Assembly (NCBI GenBank): GCA_902627635.1 | Contig: CACOKA010000003.1 | Coordinates: 1-54,726, forward strand | From: an uncultured Candidatus Actinomarina sp. | Lineage (GTDB): Bacteria; Actinomycetota; Acidimicrobiia; Actinomarinales; Actinomarinaceae | Direction of reading: 5' to 3' | DNA length: 54,726 nt | Shown: positions 46,926 to 54,726 of the stretch, piece by piece | Position numbering within the stretch: position 1 is the stretch's first letter | Layout: each line of letters begins with the position of its first letter | The notes under the pieces: model-generated | The model's input: the letters and a program-made list of their open reading frames with translations, nothing else | Databases searched by the model: none | What the model was told of the DNA's origin: nothing | Made by a program: the position numbers and the translations under genes

Positions 46926-47896
46926 TGAAAGCTGTTGTTTGTACAAAAATAGGTGACCCTAATCTTCTTGAAATTAAAGAGATCGAAAAACCAAAACCAA
47001 ATAAAAATGAGGTACTTATAGATGTACAAGCTGCTGGTGTAAATTTTCCTGACGCTTTAATGGTTCAAGGTAAATACCAAATTGTTATGGAACCTCCTTT
47101 TACTCCCGGTAATGAGGTTTGTGGATATATTGAAGATTCTGGTGATGATGTAGATATAGAAAATGGAACAAAGGTAATAGCTCTTCCACCAATCGGAGGT
47201 TTTTCTGAATATGTTTGTGTAGATAAAAATTTAGTAATACCTGTATCAGAAAAAGTTGACTCAATGGCCGGCGCAAGCTTGCCTATAAATTATGGAACTT
47301 GTTATTACGCACTCAAAAGAAGAGCAAATATTAAAGAGGGTGAAACACTCTTGGTTCTTGGGGCATCTGGAGGGATAGGTACGGCAACAATTCAATTAGC
47401 AAAAATAATGGGAGTAAAGACTATATGTGCTGTAGGTAGTAATGAAAAAGCAGAATATGTTAAGTCACTAGGAGCAGATGAAATTATTAGATACGACCAG
47501 ATAGATTTGAAAGAAACCGTAAAAGATCTTACCAATGGAAAAGGCGTAGATGTTGTAATGGATCCTGTAGGTGGAAATATAACAGAACAAGCTTTGAGGG
47601 CTACCGCATGGAATGGAAGGCTACTTGTAGTTGGTTTTACTGATGGAAATATTCCTAAAATACCACTTAATTTAACTTTAGTTAAAGGTGTTTCAATAGT
47701 TGGTGTATGGTGGGGTCGTTGGACTACAACGTCACCTGAAGAAACTGCTGAAGACTTTAGTGAGTTATTAAGTTTTATTGAAAAAGGTGAATTAGATATT
47801 AAACCGAACAATGTTCACACAATAGAAGAAACTCCTCTTGCATTGGAAAATTTTCTTTCTCGTAAGAATATCGGTAAAACTGTTATAAGCTTTTAA
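46925..47896 (+). CDS. NADPH:quinone oxidoreductase-like zinc-independent MDR protein
   Basis: GVNFPDALMVQGKYQ, FTPGNEVCGYI, VLGASGGIGTATIQLAK, VDVVMDPVGG. Confidence 0.92.
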   Translation: MKAVVCTKIGDPNLLEIKEIEKPKPNKNEVLIDVQAAGVNFPDALMVQGKYQIVMEPPFTPGNEVCGYIEDSGDDVDIENGTKVIALPPIGGFSEYVCVDKNLVIPVSEKVDSMAGASLPINYGTCYYALKRRANIKEGETLLVLGASGGIGTATIQLAKIMGVKTICAVGSNEKAEYVKSLGADEIIRYDQIDLKETVKDLTNGKGVDVVMDPVGGNITEQALRATAWNGRLLVVGFTDGNIPKIPLNLTLVKGVSIVGVWWGRWTTTSPEETAEDFSELLSFIEKGELDIKPNNVHTIEETPLALENFLSRKNIGKTVISF

Positions 47897-48529
47897 TTAT
47901 TTTTTTGAAGATTCGAAATAAGGATTTGACCCTGAAGCATGATCTGTCGCATCAATAATATTTCCTATTTCTGGTACTGCATCTCTTAGGGCTTTTTCAA
48001 TACCTTGTGTTAAGGTTACCTGTGCCATGCCACATCCCTGGCAACCACCACCAAGTCTTAAATATATATCTTGCCCCTCTACGCCAACAAGACTTGCTTG
48101 TCCACCATGGGAAGCTATTGCAGGATTTATTTGGCTTTCTAAAACTGTCTGCACTTTCTCTGCTAATTCCCCAGTAAGCTCAGGCATTTCTTCAGGGTTG
48201 CCAAACATTGCTGGGCTTGGCGTATTAGGATTATCCATTGTTAAGCCAGGTGCGCTTGGATCATCTGACATGTCTAGACTTGCGCCATTAAAATTATCAA
48301 CATCCTTGCTTGCAATAACTACTGATAAACCACCAAATTCAATTCTTTTATCATCAGGCCTTGCTTGATCTAGGTCTAAGAAGCTTAAATCATATGTATA
48401 TTGATTGCCTTGGACTCCATCAATTTGCAAAAAAAGTGCATAATCTTTGTCGCCTGGTTCTTGTTCTCTTAATTCAAGAATTTTATCAACAGCAGTATCT
48501 CCAATATTGAATTTAAATTCGTCAGTCAT
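47897..48529 (-). CDS. NfuA-like Fe-S carrier (degenerate A-type N-domain plus NifU C-domain)
   Basis: VLESQINPAIASHGGQASLVGVEG, LGGGCQGCGMAQVTLTQGIE; N-terminal domain lacks the Cys set. Confidence 0.85.
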   Translation of the reverse strand: MTDEFKFNIGDTAVDKILELREQEPGDKDYALFLQIDGVQGNQYTYDLSFLDLDQARPDDKRIEFGGLSVVIASKDVDNFNGASLDMSDDPSAPGLTMDNPNTPSPAMFGNPEEMPELTGELAEKVQTVLESQINPAIASHGGQASLVGVEGQDIYLRLGGGCQGCGMAQVTLTQGIEKALRDAVPEIGNIIDATDHASGSNPYFESSKK

Positions 48530-48569
48530 ATACTTAATATTAGTAAGTTCAAGATATGTGTAAATAAAT

Positions 48570-49751
48570 ATGAAGAAACTATTACTTGTAATACCGGAAA
48601 ATAGCTATAAATCTAATGATTTTGTTACATCAGCAGAAAAATTAGATATAGATTTTTTAGTAATTACTGACAGCCAACAAGTTTCAGGTCAATTTTCAGA
48701 CACTGTAATAATCCACAGTTTTGATAAGCAAATAGATGATGATACAAAACAAAAATTAAAGGATATTACTCACGTACTTCCCGTTGATCATAGCGCATTA
48801 AAATTTTCTTCTTATCTTGTAGATTTATTAAATGCTAAAGGAAATAATAGTATTTCAATTAATAATGCTATGAATAAATTTAAATCAAGAAATATATTTA
48901 ATTCAATATCGAAAATAAAGATTCAGAACAAAGTTGTTAAGAATATCGAAGACATTGAGCTGTTTGTAAATAAAAATGGACCCTCAGTATTGAAACCAAT
49001 TTACGGAACTGCAAGTAAAAGTGTAATAAAAATTAAAAATCTTCAAGAAAACAGAATTGAAATAGAAAAACTAATGGAAGACTGCTCAGATCAGAATTTA
49101 ATTATCGAAAAATTTGTAGATGGAAAAGAATATGCATTAGAAGGAAATTTAATAAATTCTGTATTAAAAAAAATAGTTATATTTGATAAGCCAATAAATT
49201 ATAAAGAACCATACTTTGAAGAATCTATTTACATTACACCTGCAGAAATACCAGAGGAAACTCAAAAGGATATTATTGACCTAATTGGTAAAGCTTGCAG
49301 TGAATTAGGTCTTGAAAATGGACCAGTGCACGTTGAATTTAAAATACATGATGAAAAAATATTTATTATTGAGGTTAACCCAAGGATGATTGGTGGCTTG
49401 TGTTCAAGGTGTTTAAGTTTTGGTTTATTTAAAACCTCACTTGAAGAAATAGCTCTTCACGCTTTCTTAAATGATGAATTAAAAAGTATTGAATTACTTA
49501 GTAGTTTTGTAGGAGTATTAATGATTCCAACTCCTAAGTCCGGAAAATTTATTTCGATCAATAAAGATGATCTTGAGAAAATACCTAATATTTCAGGAGT
49601 TGAAATTACTGTATCAGAAAACTCCCATCTATTAGAACCTCCTTTTGGAGATAAATATTTAGGATTTGTTTTTTCACAAGGTGAAAGTAAAGAAAAAGTA
49701 TTAGAGTCATTAACTTTTGCTTTGAATTTAGCGAATCCAATTATTGAATAA
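48570..49751 (+). CDS. ATP-grasp-domain ligase of unknown specificity
   Basis: VLKPIYGTASKSVIKI, LIIEKFVDGKEYALEGNL, GPVHVEFKIHDEKIFIIEVNPRMIGG. Confidence 0.85.
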   Translation: MKKLLLVIPENSYKSNDFVTSAEKLDIDFLVITDSQQVSGQFSDTVIIHSFDKQIDDDTKQKLKDITHVLPVDHSALKFSSYLVDLLNAKGNNSISINNAMNKFKSRNIFNSISKIKIQNKVVKNIEDIELFVNKNGPSVLKPIYGTASKSVIKIKNLQENRIEIEKLMEDCSDQNLIIEKFVDGKEYALEGNLINSVLKKIVIFDKPINYKEPYFEESIYITPAEIPEETQKDIIDLIGKACSELGLENGPVHVEFKIHDEKIFIIEVNPRMIGGLCSRCLSFGLFKTSLEEIALHAFLNDELKSIELLSSFVGVLMIPTPKSGKFISINKDDLEKIPNISGVEITVSENSHLLEPPFGDKYLGFVFSQGESKEKVLESLTFALNLANPIIE

Positions 49752-49774
49752 AGTATGATAACCTTCAATAAAAT

Positions 49775-50392
49775 ATGAAAAATGCATTAATCATAAACGG
49801 TGGCAATAATACGACTGAAAGAGACCAGATCGGTGAGTTTGATTTTGTAGTTGCAGTTGATTCGGGTGCAGAACATGCCTATAAATTATTTTTAAAACCT
49901 GATTTAGTAATTGGTGATCTAGATTCCATTGATGAAAAAACATATGAAAGGGTAATAAAAGATAATATCGAAATAAAAGAGTATCAAGAATATAAAGATA
50001 ATACCGATTTTGAAATTGCTTTAAACCATGTGATGAATATGGAGATTAAAAATGTAACTGTAATTGGAGGAGAATATGGAGATATTGATCATTTATTTGG
50101 CACATTATTTACAATAGTTAACTTGCATACAGATGAAAATATTTTGTGGATTCATGGTGAGCAAAATATATTATTTCCAAACTCAGAAAGTATAGAAATT
50201 GGTATTAATAAAAATTTTAGTATTTTACCTTTTTCAGATTTAAAAAACTTAAGCATCTCTGGAGCAGAATGGAATTTAAAAAATGAAAATGTTGAATTTG
50301 GAAAATCTAGAACTCTTCGAAATATCTCAAGAAATAAACAAATAGATATTTCAGTTTCAAAAGGAAAATTCTGTTTAGTAATTAATGATTAA
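49775..50392 (+). CDS. Thiamine pyrophosphokinase-like protein
   Basis: VVAVDSGAEHAYKLFLKPDLVIGDLDSID, DNTDFEIALNHV, VIGGEYGDIDHLFGTLF. Confidence 0.85.
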   Translation: MKNALIINGGNNTTERDQIGEFDFVVAVDSGAEHAYKLFLKPDLVIGDLDSIDEKTYERVIKDNIEIKEYQEYKDNTDFEIALNHVMNMEIKNVTVIGGEYGDIDHLFGTLFTIVNLHTDENILWIHGEQNILFPNSESIEIGINKNFSILPFSDLKNLSISGAEWNLKNENVEFGKSRTLRNISRNKQIDISVSKGKFCLVIND

Positions 50393-51606
50393 GATCTAGG
50401 TAAGTCTTTCCAAGCTTTATCTTTATCTAATTTTGGTTCGCTAGGAAGACCAAGCACTCTCTCGGCAATAATATTTCTCATTATTTCAGAAGTGCCTCCC
50501 TCAATAGAATTTGCTCGAGATCTCAAAAATAAACTTTGTGTATCAGTAAATCCATAAGAATCGTTATCAAAATTTAATTCTGGCTGTGATAATTCATATC
50601 CTCTAGGGAATAATAAGCCATCATTTCCTAACATCTCCATACCAAATTCATAAGAAGATTTATTTATTTCAGCTTCATGAAGCTTGCTAGTAGATCCTTC
50701 TGGACCAGGTGTACCTTTTTCCCTTAATTCAGAAGCTCTCAAGTTCGTAAGGCGTACAGCTTCCTGTTGGATCCATAATTCAACCAATTTATCTTTGATT
50801 ACAGGATCATCTAGGTTACGATCTTTCCATAATTGAACTAGGTGTCCTGGTGCACCACTTCCTCTTTGTCTTACATTTCCACCTATTGCAACTCTTTCGT
50901 TCATCAAAATAGCTAATGATACTCTCCAGCCATCACCAACTTCGCCTAAAACGTTCTCTTTAGGAATTTTTACGTCTGTGAAATATACTTCATTAAATTC
51001 AGCTTCTCCAGTAATTTGTCTCAATGGCCTCACTTCAACTCCCTCTGATTCCATATCAACTATGAAAAAAGTTAAACCTCTATGTTTTGGAACATCAGGA
51101 TCTGTTCTGGTTACAAGTAAACCCCATTTTGAAAGATGTCCAAGAGTAGTCCATACTTTTTGTCCGTTTACAATATATCCATCTCCATCATCAACAGCTT
51201 TGGTAGATAGACTTGCTAAATCTGAACCAGAACCAGGTTCAGAGAATAATTGGCACCAAATTTCTTCAGCAGTAAACATTGGTTTCAAATATTTATCAAT
51301 TTGCTCTTTTGTACCATACTCCACAATTGTCGGAGCTCCCATTCCAATTCCAAGAAGATTTGCAATTCTGTTATTAATTGAAATACCCTCTTTTCTTAGT
51401 GTTTCATTTACCAAGAGCTGGAATTTTGGATTTACATTTAATCCTCCTGCTCCTTCTGGAAAATGAACCCAAGCTAAGCCTAAATCAAATTGTTTTGCCC
51501 AAAAATCTGTTTTAGAATCATTATCTTTTCTAAAGGAAATAAGCTCATCAAGTTTTTCACGAACTAAAACTTCTGGATTACTTATATCAGTTTTTGTATC
51601 TGACAA
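50389..51606 (-). CDS. Acyl-CoA dehydrogenase
   Basis: CQLFSEPGSGSDLASLSTKAV, NGQKVWTTLGHLSKWGLLVTRTD, SIEGGTSEIMRNIIAERVLGLP. Confidence 0.93.
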   Translation of the reverse strand: MSDTKTDISNPEVLVREKLDELISFRKDNDSKTDFWAKQFDLGLAWVHFPEGAGGLNVNPKFQLLVNETLRKEGISINNRIANLLGIGMGAPTIVEYGTKEQIDKYLKPMFTAEEIWCQLFSEPGSGSDLASLSTKAVDDGDGYIVNGQKVWTTLGHLSKWGLLVTRTDPDVPKHRGLTFFIVDMESEGVEVRPLRQITGEAEFNEVYFTDVKIPKENVLGEVGDGWRVSLAILMNERVAIGGNVRQRGSGAPGHLVQLWKDRNLDDPVIKDKLVELWIQQEAVRLTNLRASELREKGTPGPEGSTSKLHEAEINKSSYEFGMEMLGNDGLLFPRGYELSQPELNFDNDSYGFTDTQSLFLRSRANSIEGGTSEIMRNIIAERVLGLPSEPKLDKDKAWKDLPRS

Positions 51607-51607
51607 A

Positions 51608-52513
51608 TTACTCTCCTTGTTTCATTGCTTCAGTAAATAATGGTAGTTCATCAGCAAGGCTAGTAGGGTATATTGAATTTGATAAATCTCTAATCTTTTC
51701 AATATTTTGAAGAATATCTTCTGCACTTGCCTTGGGATTAAAATATCCTACATCTGTTGATATACCTACTCTTGAAAATCTTCCTCCACCTGCTGAAAAA
51801 ATTTCATGGGTAATATCACATTGTTCAGATGCTAGAAAAACTACAAGTGGAGTTATATTATCCACTGTTAACATATTTGCCATATCTTCACCAAACAATG
51901 ACTCTGTCATCCTCGTTGCTGCGTTTGGAGCAATGACATTTGCTTTTATGTTATATTTTGCACCTTCGATGGCAAGAACATTTGTTAGTCCTACGATTCC
52001 CATTTTTGCGGCTCCATAATTTAATTGACCAAAATTACCAAAAAGACCAGACGGTGATGAGACATTTACAAATCTACCATATCCTTGTTCTTTCATCTGA
52101 ACAAAAGCAGGTTGGCAAACAAAGAATGTACCTTTTAAATGAACATCAATAATTGCATTTAGATCTTCTTCTTCCATTTTTGCAAAACTTTTATCTCTTA
52201 ATATCCCTGCATTGTTCACAACAGCATGGATCCCACCAAACTCACTTAAAGCAGACTGAACTATGGATTCTCCCCCATTCTTTGTTGCTACTGAGTCATA
52301 ATTTGCAACTGCACTACCTCCATTATCAATGATTTCTTTTACAACAATGTCAGCAGGTGCATTTTCTGAGCCTTCGCCATTAACTGAACCCCCAATATCG
52401 TTTACAACTACATTTGCACCCCTATTTGCAAATTCGAGTGCATATGCTTTTCCAAGTCCATTTCCTGCACCAGTAACGACAACTGTTTTGTTTTCAAAAT
52501 TTACATCACCCAT
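51608..52513 (-). CDS. Short-chain dehydrogenase (multifunctional-enzyme-2 / 3-oxoacyl reductase type)
   Basis: VVVTGAGNGLGKAYALEFANRGANVVVND, VNNAGILRDKSF, LNYGAAKMGIVGL. Confidence 0.93.
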   Translation of the reverse strand: MGDVNFENKTVVVTGAGNGLGKAYALEFANRGANVVVNDIGGSVNGEGSENAPADIVVKEIIDNGGSAVANYDSVATKNGGESIVQSALSEFGGIHAVVNNAGILRDKSFAKMEEEDLNAIIDVHLKGTFFVCQPAFVQMKEQGYGRFVNVSSPSGLFGNFGQLNYGAAKMGIVGLTNVLAIEGAKYNIKANVIAPNAATRMTESLFGEDMANMLTVDNITPLVVFLASEQCDITHEIFSAGGGRFSRVGISTDVGYFNPKASAEDILQNIEKIRDLSNSIYPTSLADELPLFTEAMKQGE

Positions 52514-52515
52514 CT

Positions 52516-54444
52516 TTAGACCTCCTCGTACATGGATTCGATTTCATCTTTATATCTTTCAGTTACAACATGTCTTTTCAGTTTAAGAGAGGGCGTTAAT
52601 TCTCCACTACTGTCAGTCCACTCATTAGAAAGTAGTGTAAACTTCTTGATTTGTTGAACGTTTGCTACTTTACTATTTGATTTATCTACATGTGCTTGAA
52701 TTTCAGCAAGAACTTTTTCATTTTTAGACATGCTTTCAATGTCATACTCAATATTGTTTTCATTTGCCCATTTTTCAGCACCACCATCACCATCTAGAAC
52801 AATTAATGCACTTAAAAATTTCTTTCCATCACCAACCATGCAAATTTGACCAATTAAATCATGAGTTTTTATTAAATTTTCTAACTCAACAGGTGCTATG
52901 TTTTTTCCACCGGAAGTAATAATTATTTCTTTCTTTCTTCCAATTATTTTTGCAAAACCATTTTCATCAATTTCAGCTAAATCACCTGTGTGAAGCCATC
53001 CATCTTCATCAAATGTAGCTTTTGTTTCTTCTTCTGCTTTGTAATATCCCTTTGCAACATGTTTTCCTCTAATGCACAGTTCACCATCGTCTAATACTTT
53101 AATTTCAGTACCCATTATTGGCATGCCAACCTTTCCAATTGGATTCATCACATCTGGAACAGGTAGATTATTAGATTTTAATAAACTATTAAAGTAGCTA
53201 TTTGCAAAATTAGGAACACAAAAAGTAGCTGGACCAGTGTCTTCAGTCATTCCATATACTTCTGCAACATCAATATGAATTGCATGAAACCATTTTTGTA
53301 CATCTGGATTCATTGGTGCAGCTGCAGTAATAAAAACTTCTGAATTATCTAACCCAAGACCAACTTTAAATGATTTTTCAAACACAAGTTTATTGAATAT
53401 TGCGTCTTTAATTCTTACTCCAAGCGGTGGGGTTTCACCTCTCTGTTCATACTCAACTCTCTCTAAGCCATTATCAATTGCTTTTAAAGCTAGGTCTTTT
53501 TTATCTGACTCATTAATTTTATTAATTAATCCTGATTGAAATCTTTCCCAAACTCTAGGTACTGCGAAGAACAACGTTGGCTTAATTGTTGGTAACGCAG
53601 TAGCCATATCTTCAAGAACAGGCACTGGGAATAACTGTCCTTTTCTAAAAATTGATTGATAATGGTCTGTCAATCTTGCAGCAATATGGGCCATTGGCAA
53701 ATATGAGACTATTCTTGGATTTGTACCTAAGCTGACTGACTGTTCTATTAAGCTCTGAATTGTGAATAAGACATTTTCATGAGTCAACATAACTCCTTTT
53801 GGATTTCCTGTTGTACCAGATGTAAATATTAGGCAAGCCAGAGAATCTGATTTTACAGTATTTATCCTGTTTTCTAATTCTGATTTATCATTATTGTTTA
53901 TTTCTTTTCCTTTGTTAATTAAATCTTCATAGCTAAGTACATAATCTAAATCCTTATATTGTTCAAAGTCCTCAATCATTACTATGTATTTCATATCTGG
54001 ACAATTTTCTTTTGCTTTATTAACTTCCTCGAAAAGTTCAGCATCTCCAACAAAGGCAACTTTGGCTTCTAAAAGATTTGAAATATATTCAATTTGTCCA
54101 GATTTTAGTTGTTTATAAATAGTCGAAGGCACAGCTCCAGCATGCATAATTCCAAGATCACAAATAAAGTGTTCTTTTACATTATTTGCAACAATGAACG
54201 CATTATCTTCTGCTTGAAGACCAATATCAATAAGACCAGAAGCTAAATTATGAACAGTTTCTCTATAAGCAGACCATGATAAAGAATCCCAACCAGTGTA
54301 TTCAGAGTTTATTGGCGTATTCAATGCCGGATATTCAGGTACTTCCTCAGCATTATTATTGAAGTAGTCAATTATAGTTTTACCTTTAACAGTGCTCATC
54401 ACTGACTTCTCTTGATTCTTTAAAAATTCTTGTATTTTGCTCAT
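52516..54444 (-). CDS. Long-chain acyl-CoA synthetase (AMP-forming)
   Basis: LIFTSGTTGNPKGVMLTHENV, VYGMTEDTGPATF, GWLHTGDLAEIDENGFAKIIGRKKEIIITSGGKNIAP. Confidence 0.94.
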   Translation of the reverse strand: MSKIQEFLKNQEKSVMSTVKGKTIIDYFNNNAEEVPEYPALNTPINSEYTGWDSLSWSAYRETVHNLASGLIDIGLQAEDNAFIVANNVKEHFICDLGIMHAGAVPSTIYKQLKSGQIEYISNLLEAKVAFVGDAELFEEVNKAKENCPDMKYIVMIEDFEQYKDLDYVLSYEDLINKGKEINNNDKSELENRINTVKSDSLACLIFTSGTTGNPKGVMLTHENVLFTIQSLIEQSVSLGTNPRIVSYLPMAHIAARLTDHYQSIFRKGQLFPVPVLEDMATALPTIKPTLFFAVPRVWERFQSGLINKINESDKKDLALKAIDNGLERVEYEQRGETPPLGVRIKDAIFNKLVFEKSFKVGLGLDNSEVFITAAAPMNPDVQKWFHAIHIDVAEVYGMTEDTGPATFCVPNFANSYFNSLLKSNNLPVPDVMNPIGKVGMPIMGTEIKVLDDGELCIRGKHVAKGYYKAEEETKATFDEDGWLHTGDLAEIDENGFAKIIGRKKEIIITSGGKNIAPVELENLIKTHDLIGQICMVGDGKKFLSALIVLDGDGGAEKWANENNIEYDIESMSKNEKVLAEIQAHVDKSNSKVANVQQIKKFTLLSNEWTDSSGELTPSLKLKRHVVTERYKDEIESMYEEV

Positions 54445-54505
54445 TAAATCCTATCTTTCATGAGTTAATTTTAATGTTCAAAGTTAAAATTCTCTAATTT
54501 GAAAC

Positions 54506-54726
54506 TCAAAATTGTTGACTTATTTTTTTCCAACCACTATCCAAGTTATAGGAATTTAAAGCGCACATAACTTCAAGAATGTGAAATGGAACAGAGAGTT
54601 CATCTTCAGAAACTGTATTATATTTTATAGCTTCAACCATGTTTACAACACCTAAACCTCTGTAAAAATTATTTTGATTATCAGGAGATGAATAAATTAA
54701 TTCCCATTGATACAAATCTTTGTCGA
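54506..54726 (-). CDS. C-terminal part of a probable Gfo/Idh/MocA-family oxidoreductase (truncated by window end)
   Basis: Frame stays open to the window edge; RGLGVVNMVEAIKYNTVSEDELSVPFHILEVMCAL resembles C-termini of this family. Confidence 0.5.
   Translation of the reverse strand, partial: DKDLYQWELIYSSPDNQNNFYRGLGVVNMVEAIKYNTVSEDELSVPFHILEVMCALNSYNLDSGWKKISQQF

Noticed and set aside
47897-48529. NfuA-like protein lacking Cys in its N-terminal domain as a novelty
   Set aside because: Degenerate A-type N-terminal domains without Cys are known for NfuA; C-terminal CxxC is intact.
47392-51466. Antisense ORFs at 47392-47811, 48027-48368, 49457-49768 and 50978-51466
   Set aside because: Fully inside confidently assigned genes; shadow ORFs.
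1-54726. tRNA, rRNA or CRISPR arrays
   Set aside because: Nearly all sequence is covered by coding genes; no gap contained a cloverleaf-like or direct-repeat pattern by eye.

Overview
Low-GC, very compact bacterial chromosome segment. Gene content points to a marine actinobacterium of the Ca. Actinomarina type: actinobacterial Ino1, F420/FO genes, a coaD-adjacent Rv2927c-like coiled-coil gene, and ETF plus acyl-CoA catabolism. The taxonomy is inference. I see about 53 coding genes and no rRNA, tRNA, CRISPR array or transposase. Most of the window is housekeeping: a split rpsP-khpA-rimM / trmD-rplS-lepB-rnhB cluster, cofG/cofH, nucleoside salvage, etfBA, smc-rnc-plsX-rpmF-coaD-rsmD-recG, cell-wall ligases, and fatty-acid / 4-hydroxybutyrate-type metabolism. 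The main observations are: (1) an SMC of only 882 aa whose middle has no recognisable hinge domain (about 360 residues without Gly or Pro); (2) a tandem GAPDH pair in which the upstream copy has Asn in place of the catalytic Cys; (3) a photolyase/cryptochrome-like protein that appears circularly permuted (FAD domain first, Rossmann/antenna-like domain last) with four Cys spaced like an Fe-S photolyase; (4) a DNA-processing island at 33.1-39.7 kb (Cas4/RecB-like Fe-S nuclease, divergent RecD/Dda-like helicase, unknown proteins, Rad52-like annealing protein); (5) CofH with a long uncharacterised N-terminal domain; (6) a MurF-like ligase with an N-terminal membrane domain; (7) lepB with no canonical start codon upstream of its membrane anchor; (8) several unannotated small ORFs; (9) convergent gene pairs that overlap, three of them at shared TTAA stops.
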